Source of the DNA: CALXSC01 sp035470525
GTDB taxonomy: Bacteria > Pseudomonadota > Alphaproteobacteria > Rickettsiales > UBA1997
DNA: 7,924 nt
Direction of reading: 5' to 3'
NCBI GenBank assembly: GCA_035470525.1
Contig: DATIQT010000065.1
Span: forward strand, 1-7,924
The translations under genes and the position numbers were made by a program. Within the stretch, counting starts at the first letter, position 1, and the number at the start of each line of letters is the position of its first letter. The notes beneath the pieces are model-generated. The model was not told where the DNA came from, did no database searches, and worked only from the letters and a program-made list of their open reading frames with translations. Shown in pieces: positions 1-7,069 of this stretch.

Positions 1-234
1 ATAAGTTTATTGGGTTATTATCCCTTAATATCGTTAAACAATTAACTTAAGCTCCCCTTTGTCCTTTAGACATTTCCCCTCAAGGAGGGGAAAGATTACG
101 AGCGGTGGTTAAGACAATATGGTTCAACAACCAAGAATATCTTTCCCCTCCTTGAGGGGAAATGTCTGAAGGACAAAGGGGAGCTTAAGTTAATTGTTTA
201 ACGATATTAAGGGATAATAACCCAATAAACTTAT
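1..234. repeat. Giant near-perfect inverted repeat (96-bp arms, 42-bp centre)
   Basis: The left arm (1-96) is the reverse complement of the right arm (139-234) at 95 of 96 positions; the only difference is T67 opposite G168, a G-U wobble if the + strand is transcribed. The centre is 97-138. The left arm begins at the first base of the window, so the palindrome may extend further left; to the right, pairing cannot be tested beyond 234. Each arm carries a smaller GC-rich hairpin: TTTCCCCTC at 73-81 pairs with 85-93 across a 3-nt loop, mirrored in the right arm. The inner part of each arm is much richer in G/C than the surrounding DNA. No open reading frame of note lies inside. This looks like a palindromic dispersed repeat or MITE-like element, or a pair of opposed element copies. 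It could also act as a transcription barrier, because a T-rich stretch follows it (237-260). Identity is inference; the structure is seen directly. Confidence 0.95.
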
Positions 235-296
235 AAATTTTCTTGTTTTTTTATATTTTTATCTATAAAGTTGCATTAGTTAAATTAAAATATAAA

Positions 297-1187
297 ATGA
301 ACAAAAAATATAGTGGATTCACTCTTCTTGAATTATCTATTGTTTTAGCTATTGTTGCTATACTTTTAACATTGAGTTTTAATAGTGCAAAATATTTTTT
401 AGAACAAAATCACATCAAAGCTACACATGTTAAACTTAATGCAATTCAAAATGCTTTAGAAGTTTATTTAATTCAAAATAATGCTTTACCTTGTCCTGCT
501 GGTTTAGCTTTATCAACCGGAGAAGCTTTATCATCTTGTACTTCTGCAAGTTCAACAAATGGTTTATTTGTTACTGATGGTGTTGCTAGAGGTGGTGTTC
601 CTTATAAAGATTTAAATTTAACTTCTGATATAGCTCTTGATTCTTGGAATGATAAAATAACTTATAGCGTTAGTATAGCTGCCTTAAGTGATTTTCGTTC
701 TATGTTAGATAATTTTGATGGTATATATATTTTTGATAATATTTATGATAACTCAGATTCAGAAAGAATAACGAATGAAGCTGTATATTCTATTAATTCT
801 CATGGAAAAAATAAATTAGGTGCTTACTATAAAGATGGAACTGTCAATTCTAGCACTGATATTGCGGATCAAGAAAGTATTAATACACCTTCAAGTAATT
901 ATAGTAATATATTAATATATTTTACTGATTATAAAGTATGTGATGATATAGGAAGATATAAGACTAGAATGCAAATGGTTATAGAATTAGGCATAGAAGA
1001 TATAAATTGCTACATAAAAAGTACAATTGTTTCTAGTTTATTAACTGATTCTGGCATTACTGCAACATTTACCGACATTCCAACAAGCGGTCTTCTTGTA
1101 TATGGTGATACAATAGTCAGCGATGATGAAGAATATAAAATTCAGTGTTTTAAATATGGTAGATTGGGGATTGCAAAAAATGAATAA
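297..1187 (+). CDS. Prepilin/pseudopilin-type protein with class III signal sequence
   Basis: This 296-aa protein begins MNKKYSGFTLLEL, a textbook prepilin (class III) signal: short basic leader, cleavage expected between G7 and F8, Glu at mature position 5 (E12), and a hydrophobic helix at about residues 13-29. After the helix come a spine-like segment, LPCPA (64-68), GGVPYKDLNL (99-108) and D-x-W (115-117). These elements recur in the downstream gene, which points to duplication. An in-frame TTG at 243 would add 18 residues, but the ATG at 297 places the leader correctly; no clear Shine-Dalgarno sequence precedes it. The likely role is an inner-membrane prepilin processed by a prepilin peptidase and built into a type II secretion pseudopilus or type IV pilus-like fibre; which one cannot be told. 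The last ~60 residues contain C238 and C284 with CFKYG, resembling part of a cysteine module of the next gene. The 3' end overlaps the next gene by 8 bp. Confidence 0.87.
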   Translation: MNKKYSGFTLLELSIVLAIVAILLTLSFNSAKYFLEQNHIKATHVKLNAIQNALEVYLIQNNALPCPAGLALSTGEALSSCTSASSTNGLFVTDGVARGGVPYKDLNLTSDIALDSWNDKITYSVSIAALSDFRSMLDNFDGIYIFDNIYDNSDSERITNEAVYSINSHGKNKLGAYYKDGTVNSSTDIADQESINTPSSNYSNILIYFTDYKVCDDIGRYKTRMQMVIELGIEDINCYIKSTIVSSLLTDSGITATFTDIPTSGLLVYGDTIVSDDEEYKIQCFKYGRLGIAKNE

Positions 1188-3423
1188 AAAAAATTTAGCA
1201 TTTACTTTAATTGAGATGAGTTTAACTATATTAGTTCTTGGTATTATATTAGTTGGTGCTTTAAATTTTCAAATATTTGTTAATAAAAAATCTAAAGAAA
1301 ACATAACTCTTGATAGAATGAAAATTATTGATCAAGCTATTAGACAATATTTTATTAAAAATAACTATTTACCCTGCCCTTCTAATATTAATGTTTCTGA
1401 ATCGGATTCTCTTTATGGAGAAGAAACACGAACAACTAGTGATACTTGCGAACCTAGTGATTCTAATTTTGTTAGTGGTGATTTTTTTTATGGTGGAATT
1501 CCAACAAAAGTTTTAGGATTAACTAAAGATTATATGGTTGATGCTTGGAATAATGAAATTGCTTTTGTTATAGTTAAAGATTATAGCGAAAATAAAATTT
1601 ATTTAACTGGTGATACAGATACTTTAACTATTGAAAATATCAATGGCGATACAGTAAGTGAAAATGTTATTTATGTACTAATTAGTGGTGCTGGAAATAG
1701 AAATGGCGTTTTTAAGAATGGAAGCCAAATGTCAACCGATTCTTCTTTGACGGATAGTCAAAATGCTTTTGAAACCAGCTTTAGTGGAACTTTTATAAAA
1801 GATATTAATAATGATTCTTTTGATGATTTAATATTATTTAAAGAAAAAAATAACCTTATATTTGGAGATGATTGGGAAAATTTACCATGTACTTTGAAAG
1901 ATTTAAGAGAATTAGATTCTGATTGGAATTATTCTAGTTATGACAGTTGTAGTAGCGAAGGTATTTGTGAACAAGGAATTACTATCCCATCACAAAATGA
2001 ATGTGATAGTGGTGAAATCTCTAAAAACCCAGAAAATTCTAGTGATACTGGAATATCATACAGACCAGTTAGAAAATGTTTAAAATATGGACAATGGAGT
2101 GATATTTTATTTTCTTGTATAGAAGGTTGTGGTGAATCAAATATTTCTAGTATAACAACAAATGTAATATTAACCGCTGGAGAGTTATCTGACTGTATTA
2201 ATTTAAATTATTTAAAAAGAGGTAAAATCGGCGAAGAAATAATATTGGAATGTATTGGTGATAGAGTTGGTTATGTTACATTAGAATGTCAATCTGACGG
2301 AACTTGGAATTACACAGATGGAGATTGCTATGATGAAAGTGGCTCTAGCACAACTTGTGATAATACTGAATTAAATTCAAACAGCTATAATTTTACTTTT
2401 TCAGCAACAACAGGCACTACTGAATCTGGTGGTATTATTTCTGGTAGTTGTAGCAGTGGCTATGAAGTAGAAAGTGGCGGTAGTTCAACTATAATAGCTA
2501 CTTGTCAATCAGATGGAACTTGGAGTTTTAGTGGTGGTCCTTGTGTCGGAAGTTGTTCTAATAGTACTTTAAATAGTAATACATATAATTTTTATTTTAG
2601 TACAACAACAGGAACAACTACCTCTGGTTCTTCTGTAACTACTACTTCTTGCACTACTGGTTATACATTATCATCTTCAGCAACAACTCCTACAGCAACA
2701 TGTGATGATGGAACTTGGAGTTTTAGTGGTGGTCCTTGTACTAATAGTAGTTACTGTAGTAACAGTACTATAGATGATAATAGTGTTCACATGGAATTTC
2801 CTTATATAGACACAACAGGAACAACTGCAAATGGAAGTTCACAATGGAGTGGTGCTTGCACAGATGGATACGCTGTTATTGCTTCTGGAAGTTATAATCT
2901 TTATGCAACATGTACTAGCGGTAGTTGGGTATATTATGGTGGACCTTGTAATTTAAAATGTAATAACAGCACTTTAAATGGTAATTCATATAATTTCTAT
3001 TTTAACGATACAACAAGTACAACAGCAGAAGGTTTTTCTGTTTATACAAGTTCCTGTGCTACTGGTTATTCTATACAAACTGGAGGAAACTATAATATGA
3101 TAGCAACTTGTGTTACTGGACCTAGTACTTGGAGTTTTAGTGGTGGTCCTTGTGTAGCAAGCTGTCTTAATTCTGAATTAGATAGCAATACTTATAATTA
3201 TACATTCTCATACTCTGATACTTATACTGCTAACGGAACAACATTATGGGGAAGTTGTGCTGATGGTTATGAACATACAGCAGGAGATTGGACTTATACC
3301 GCAACTTGTAATGCAGGTGTTTGGAGCTACAGTGGAGGAACATGTAGTGCAGTTTCAAGTACACAAACTCCTCCTAGTGGTAGTACTCCTCCTAGTGGCA
3401 GTACTCCTCCTAGTGGTTTCTAA
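1180..3423 (+). CDS. Prepilin-like protein with C-terminal tandem sushi/CCP-like cysteine modules
   Basis: This 747-aa protein begins MNKKNLAFTLIEMS, a class III signal with expected cleavage before F8, E12 at mature +5, and a hydrophobic helix at ~13-30. Residue -1 is Ala rather than the usual Gly. The pilin-like region resembles the upstream protein: LPCPS (64-68), GGIP (105-108), D-x-W (121-123), ISGAGNRNG (168-176). From about residue 257 it becomes cysteine-rich. Five clear modules lie at C393-455, 459-520, 526-590, 594-658 and 662-722. Each has four Cys, with SCxxGY around Cys2, a Trp between Cys3 and Cys4, and usually GGPC at the end: the sushi/CCP pattern. Two diverged modules (about 257-313 and 317-383) precede them. 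The C-terminus is three PPSG units. The ATG at 1180 is chosen over an upstream ATG at 1123 because it sets the leader; GGGGA at 1166-1170 is a plausible ribosome site. The likely role is an adhesive or tip-type pilin or surface protein, by inference. Confidence 0.88.
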   Translation: MNKKNLAFTLIEMSLTILVLGIILVGALNFQIFVNKKSKENITLDRMKIIDQAIRQYFIKNNYLPCPSNINVSESDSLYGEETRTTSDTCEPSDSNFVSGDFFYGGIPTKVLGLTKDYMVDAWNNEIAFVIVKDYSENKIYLTGDTDTLTIENINGDTVSENVIYVLISGAGNRNGVFKNGSQMSTDSSLTDSQNAFETSFSGTFIKDINNDSFDDLILFKEKNNLIFGDDWENLPCTLKDLRELDSDWNYSSYDSCSSEGICEQGITIPSQNECDSGEISKNPENSSDTGISYRPVRKCLKYGQWSDILFSCIEGCGESNISSITTNVILTAGELSDCINLNYLKRGKIGEEIILECIGDRVGYVTLECQSDGTWNYTDGDCYDESGSSTTCDNTELNSNSYNFTFSATTGTTESGGIISGSCSSGYEVESGGSSTIIATCQSDGTWSFSGGPCVGSCSNSTLNSNTYNFYFSTTTGTTTSGSSVTTTSCTTGYTLSSSATTPTATCDDGTWSFSGGPCTNSSYCSNSTIDDNSVHMEFPYIDTTGTTANGSSQWSGACTDGYAVIASGSYNLYATCTSGSWVYYGGPCNLKCNNSTLNGNSYNFYFNDTTSTTAEGFSVYTSSCATGYSIQTGGNYNMIATCVTGPSTWSFSGGPCVASCLNSELDSNTYNYTFSYSDTYTANGTTLWGSCADGYEHTAGDWTYTATCNAGVWSYSGGTCSAVSSTQTPPSGSTPPSGSTPPSGF
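2356..3345 (+). repeat. Five tandem sushi-like coding repeats (~198-204 bp each)
   Basis: First cysteines of successive modules fall at residues 393, 459, 526, 594 and 662, a period of 66-68 codons. Module 1 shows the pattern best: C393, C424 (in SCSSGY), C442, W448, C455. The 33-bp stretch ending each of the first two modules is identical (2512-2544 and 2707-2739), and most of it recurs in module 4 (3127-3154). Modules 3 and 5 have diverged endings. Nucleotide identity confined to part of the unit suggests recent duplication or gene conversion within an older array. The module name rests on cysteine spacing and the conserved Trp, not on a profile search. Confidence 0.85.
3367..3420 (+). repeat. 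Three 18-bp tandem repeats encoding a TPPSGS tail
   Basis: Units 3367-3384, 3385-3402 and 3403-3420 each start ACTCCTCCTAGTGG; the first two differ at one synonymous base and the third ends in TTC just before the stop. They encode TPPSGS, TPPSGS and TPPSGF. Such short in-frame repeats can change copy number by slippage without breaking the gene. The tail may be a flexible spacer at the exposed C-terminus. Confidence 0.9.
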
Positions 3424-3478
3424 TATTAATTTTCTTTTCCAATAGTATAAGTACTTAAAAATAATAATATATTTATTA

Positions 3479-4138
3479 CTAGAGGTTTTGAAATGTTAAA
3501 AAATAACTTTCTCTACCTTCTTTTATAGCTTTTTGTTGGTATCTTGTTTTAATCCACCAATCAGGTTCTTTTTTGCATTCTTCTAAATTATTAAATAAAG
3601 GTTTTAATACTTCTTTTCCAAGTATATAAACTTGCTCTACGTAATCAAAAATGTCGCTCGCAAATAATATTGTTCCTTCATTTTTTAGTTTAGATTTAAC
3701 TAGTTTTAGAAAACTTTCTGTAATAATTCTCTTCTTGTGTTGCCTTTTTTTAGGCCATGGATCAGGAAAAAGAATAAACATTTTGTCTATTGAGTTGTCT
3801 GGTATTATTTCTAATAATAACCTAGCGTCGCCATTAAATATTTTTATGTTTTCTACTTTCTCATTATTAATTTTATCTAATAAAGAAAGAACTCCATTAA
3901 TATAAGTTTCGCAAGCAACAATATTTGCGTCTTTATTTAATAAGGCTTGATGTATTGTGTGCTCTCCATAACCAAATCCAATTTCAAAAAATAGTTTTTT
4001 GTTATTTTCTGAAGGTATTTGAAAATTATTTTCTTCAATTTTAAACTTTGGAAAAAAATTTTCTATTTTATCTTGTTGCGTATCGCTAAGCTTTCTGCTT
4101 TTTATTCTTCCAAATGTTCTTATTTTAAACTTTTCCAT
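3479..4138 (-). CDS. trmB: tRNA (guanine-N7-)-methyltransferase TrmB
   Basis: This cytoplasmic enzyme uses S-adenosylmethionine to methylate N7 of G46 in the variable loop of tRNAs. The 219-aa product has the whole family order: a basic N-terminus (FGRIKSRKLSDTQQ, 9-22), SAM-binding motif FEIGFGYGEH (51-60), ACETYINGV (75-83), NGDARLL (102-108), the hallmark LFPDPWPKKRQHKKR (123-137), FASD (159-162) and the C-terminal TRYQQKAIKEGRESYFL (198-214). Length is normal for the family. The start is set at the ATG at 4138; a TTG 18 bp upstream would add six residues with no family support. No strong Shine-Dalgarno sequence is seen. It starts 30 bp after the mgtA stop on the same strand, so the two are probably cotranscribed. 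Its stop (TAG) faces the stop of the sushi-module gene across a 55-bp gap. Confidence 0.97.
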   Translation of the reverse strand: MEKFKIRTFGRIKSRKLSDTQQDKIENFFPKFKIEENNFQIPSENNKKLFFEIGFGYGEHTIHQALLNKDANIVACETYINGVLSLLDKINNEKVENIKIFNGDARLLLEIIPDNSIDKMFILFPDPWPKKRQHKKRIITESFLKLVKSKLKNEGTILFASDIFDYVEQVYILGKEVLKPLFNNLEECKKEPDWWIKTRYQQKAIKEGRESYFLTFQNL

Positions 4139-4168
4139 ATTATATTTACCGCACAACTTTTTATTAAA

Positions 4169-6835
4169 TTAAAGCCAATTCCCATATTTCTTTTTATAAA
4201 TCTTTTTCACAAGGCTTATAGAAGCTACATATCCCAATATTAATATACCTAACCAAACGAAATAGTTGATAGGGAGGGAAACCATTTTCATGTAATGTCC
4301 TAAAGGTAAGAATGGCATAGCAATTCCTAATAAAACTAAAGCTGATGACATTAGAATTACGGGTTTGCTTGCTATACTTTGAAAGAAAGGAGTTTTTTCT
4401 GTTCTTACGAAGTGAACTATTGTGGTTTCTGTTATTACGCTTAGAACAAACCAACTTGTTTGGAATAGAGCGACTTTATATGGGTCGTTTGGATTGTTGC
4501 AATCAAATATGAAGTATAAAATTAAGAATAAGGCTATATCAAACAATGTACTTGTTGGACCTAACCATAACATAAATCTTTTTATTGATTTAATATCCCA
4601 TTTTTTCTGTTTTTTTAGGTATTCGCTGTCTATGTTGTCCCAAGGGATAACTGTTTGAGAAATATCATATAATAAGTTTAATATTAAAATTTGTAATGGT
4701 AGCATAGGTAGGAATGGCAAGAATGCACAAGCAATTAATATTGCTAGCATGTTTCCGAAGTTTGAACTTGTAGCCATTTTGATGTACTTTACTATGTTTC
4801 CAAAAATCTTTCTTCCTTCGATAACACCATTTACTAAAACCTGTAAATCTTTTTCTAGTAAAATAATATCAGCACTTTCTTTTGCTATATCTACTGCTGT
4901 ATCAACAGAAATTGCAACATCAGATTTTTTCATTGCAGGAGCATCATTTATACCATCTCCCATAAATCCAACTACATGTCCTTTTTCCCTTAAAAGACTA
5001 ACGACTTGGGCTTTTTGTTCTGGTGTTAATTTTGCAAAAATGTCGTAATTTTCAATAACACTTTTTAATTTTTCGTTGCTCATGTGTTGAATTTCATTTC
5101 CAGTTAATACACAACAAGTGCCAACTCCAACTTTTTCGCATACATATTTTGCTACTAGGTCATTATCACCCGTGAGAACTTTAATTCTAACACCATAATT
5201 TTTGAGTTGCTCTATAGCTTTTTTTGCTGTTTCTTTTGGTGGATCTAAGAATGCTACAAATCCAATAAACACCATATCTTTTTCATCAGCTATTGAGAAT
5301 TTTTTGATGTTTTTATCAAAATGGGTTTTATGAGCCACGCCAAGAACTCTCATTCCTTTATTATTGTATTCAGCCATTCTATCTAAAACTTCTTGCTTTA
5401 AATCTCTTGTGAATGTTTCAACCTTTTCCTGATATTCAACAAAACTACAAATATCAATCATAGCTTCTACAGCACCTTTTGTGATTAATTGAGTTTTTGT
5501 ATTTTCATCTTTTAGAATTACCGACATTCTTTTTCTATTGAAATCAAAAGGTATTTCATCAACTAAGTGGTATTTTTTAATTGCTTTTCGTATCATGCAG
5601 TTTTCTGGAGAATTTTGATTACAAATGTGTTCATTCATGTGATTTAAAACTGCTATATCAAGTAAATTCTTTAGTCCAGTTTGATAATAGCTATTTAAGT
5701 ATGCATGTTTAAATACTCTATTATCTTCTTCTCCATGTACATTTAAGTGATATTCAAGTTCAATTTTGTCTTCAGTTAGCGTCCCTGTTTTGTCAGTACA
5801 TAAAATATCCATAGCTCCGAAATTTTGAATAGAACTTAAATTTTTAACTATAGTTTTTTTCTTTGACATTGTAATTGCACCCTTTGCTAGGTTTGTTGTT
5901 ACAATCACTGGCAACATTTCTGGAGTTAATCCAATTGCTACAGAAACTGCAAAAATAAAGGATAAAATCCAATCACCTTTGAATAATCCATTTATTAAAA
6001 ATACAGTAATTGCCATTATTATAACAAACTTAATAAGCATAAAACCGATTTCTTTTATTCCTTTATCAAAATTTGTTTCAACTTTATCATGAGAAATAGT
6101 TTTTGCTAAATTACCAAAATATGTTTGACTTCCAATTGATATTACCACACCAATTCCACTACCACTAACAACATTAGTACCCATGAAACATAAGTTATTT
6201 AACTCAATAGGGGAGACAGATTCTTTTGTTTCTTGGTTATATTTTTCAACAGGCGCAGATTCTCCAGTCAATGATGATTGAGAAACGAATAGATTATTTG
6301 CCTGTAAAATTCTCAAATCAGCAGGAATGATTGAACCAGCTGATAAAATAACTATATCGCCAGGTACAACTTCATTTAATGAAATTTCAATTTTTTCATT
6401 ATTTCTTAAAACTGTTGTGGTGGTTTTAATCATTGCTTTAAGTTTTTCACTAGCTTTGTCAGATTTTGTATCTTGAATAAAATCTAAAATACCGCTCAAA
6501 AATACCATCACAGAAATAACAATTACAGAAGTTAAATCTTTCTCTCCTTCTGGCTTTAAATAATAATCAGTAAAAAAGGAAATACCTATAATTACAAATA
6601 ATATAATATTAAACGAAGTAATAAACGAACCATAAAGTCTAGTATACCAAGTATTTTTTGCCACAGTTTCTATTTCATTGTAACCATATCTTTCATGACA
6701 ATATTTAACATCATCATCTTCAAGACCAGTATTAAAATCCGTCTTTAATTTTTTTATAACTTCCGCGAAATTTAATTTTGAAAATGTTAATAATCTTTCT
6801 TTAAAATCAATTATTGGTTTTATTTCTTTTTTCAT
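4169..6835 (-). CDS. mgtA: Magnesium-translocating P-type ATPase (P3B family)
   Basis: This 888-aa inner-membrane pump (E. coli MgtA is about 900 aa) brings Mg2+ into the cell using ATP. All catalytic motifs are intact: TGES in the actuator domain (190-193), phosphorylation site DKTGTLT with D348, KGA (453-455) in the nucleotide-binding domain, TGDN (555-558) and GDGINDAP (626-633). TPEMLP (304-309) and NLLYDISQ (720-727) are typical of the MgtA/MgtB group rather than Ca2+ or heavy-metal pumps. About ten membrane segments are visible: near 73-90, 101-121, 264-283, 288-312, 693-712, 714-731, 755-777, 789-810, 825-842 and 857-876. The ATG at 6835 fits the family start; AGG lies eight or so bases upstream. 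trmB follows 30 bp downstream. No long leader is evident if the promoter noted upstream is right, so leader-based Mg2+ sensing as in Salmonella is not supported. No sign of truncation. Confidence 0.97.
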   Translation of the reverse strand: MKKEIKPIIDFKERLLTFSKLNFAEVIKKLKTDFNTGLEDDDVKYCHERYGYNEIETVAKNTWYTRLYGSFITSFNIILFVIIGISFFTDYYLKPEGEKDLTSVIVISVMVFLSGILDFIQDTKSDKASEKLKAMIKTTTTVLRNNEKIEISLNEVVPGDIVILSAGSIIPADLRILQANNLFVSQSSLTGESAPVEKYNQETKESVSPIELNNLCFMGTNVVSGSGIGVVISIGSQTYFGNLAKTISHDKVETNFDKGIKEIGFMLIKFVIIMAITVFLINGLFKGDWILSFIFAVSVAIGLTPEMLPVIVTTNLAKGAITMSKKKTIVKNLSSIQNFGAMDILCTDKTGTLTEDKIELEYHLNVHGEEDNRVFKHAYLNSYYQTGLKNLLDIAVLNHMNEHICNQNSPENCMIRKAIKKYHLVDEIPFDFNRKRMSVILKDENTKTQLITKGAVEAMIDICSFVEYQEKVETFTRDLKQEVLDRMAEYNNKGMRVLGVAHKTHFDKNIKKFSIADEKDMVFIGFVAFLDPPKETAKKAIEQLKNYGVRIKVLTGDNDLVAKYVCEKVGVGTCCVLTGNEIQHMSNEKLKSVIENYDIFAKLTPEQKAQVVSLLREKGHVVGFMGDGINDAPAMKKSDVAISVDTAVDIAKESADIILLEKDLQVLVNGVIEGRKIFGNIVKYIKMATSSNFGNMLAILIACAFLPFLPMLPLQILILNLLYDISQTVIPWDNIDSEYLKKQKKWDIKSIKRFMLWLGPTSTLFDIALFLILYFIFDCNNPNDPYKVALFQTSWFVLSVITETTIVHFVRTEKTPFFQSIASKPVILMSSALVLLGIAMPFLPLGHYMKMVSLPINYFVWLGILILGYVASISLVKKIYKKKYGNWL

Positions 6836-6861
6836 AAAATACCTAAATAAAAAATAATAAA

Positions 6862-6890
6862 ATTATCAGTATTTACATTTGACACCGCAA
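6862..6890 (-). promoter_or_regulatory. Candidate sigma70-type promoter for mgtA-trmB
   Basis: Reading the minus strand, TTGCGG (6890-6885) is followed after 17 bp by GATAAT (6867-6862). The -10 matches the consensus at five of six bases and the spacing is ideal, but the -35 matches only at TTG. Transcription would start near 6855, leaving a leader of about 20 nt before the ATG at 6835. In DNA this AT-rich, chance -10 matches are frequent, so this remains a candidate. Confidence 0.4.
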
Positions 6891-6970
6891 GGCAAGTATT
6901 GATTGTAAATTTATGCTCCAATCAGTATTCACCTTCTCGCAAGATTTTGCTCCGCGGTAAATTTATCCCT
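6865..6970. repeat. Degenerate tandem duplication of a ~55-bp unit upstream of mgtA
   Basis: Unit 1 (6865-6920) and unit 2 (6921-6970) share blocks in the same order: ATCAGTATTyAC (6865-6876 and 6921-6932, 11 of 12), CGCAAG (from 6887 and 6938), and GTAAATTTAT (6905-6914 and 6957-6966, exact). A stem of 11 pairs with two G-T wobbles joins 6895-6905 to 6919-6929 across 13 nt. The region is richer in G/C than its surroundings. It may be part of a dispersed repeat or a leftover of one; it encodes nothing visible. The candidate mgtA promoter overlaps unit 1. Confidence 0.55.
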
Positions 6971-7069
6971 ACAATAGTCTAAACTACTGAAAATAAATAT
7001 GTTTTAATACTAAAGAAAAAAAATAAATAAGTCAATTAAAAGTATTAGATCTGTTGGGGGATTGCTAAC

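Noticed and set aside
1..234. CRISPR array or rho-independent terminator as an explanation for the large repeat.
   Set aside because: There is one inverted pair with no regularly spaced direct repeats, and the arms are far longer than a terminator stem.
243..296. Upstream TTG start for the first pilin gene and a TTGTTT / TATAAA promoter in the same stretch.
   Set aside because: The TTG would put 18 extra residues before a perfect class III leader. The promoter spacing is 15 bp and the DNA is nearly all A/T, so it is not better than chance.
3424..3478. Possible bidirectional terminator between the convergent genes (TAATAA / TTATTA stem near 3461-3477).
   Set aside because: The stem is only six A/T pairs with no T-run of note; such stems occur by chance in this composition.
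4139..4156. TTG start extending TrmB by six residues.
   Set aside because: The added residues have no family match and the ATG at 4138 gives a normal N-terminus.
4749..5048. A 99-codon open frame on the + strand within mgtA, and similar ones at 3651-3905, 4019-4243 and 4422-4658.
   Set aside because: They lie opposite strongly conserved trmB/mgtA coding sequence and have no recognisable features; they are antisense shadows.
6836..7056. tRNA, riboswitch or small ORF in the mgtA upstream gap.
   Set aside because: No cloverleaf, no long conserved-looking leader and no plausible coding frame could be found; only repeats and a candidate promoter are supported.
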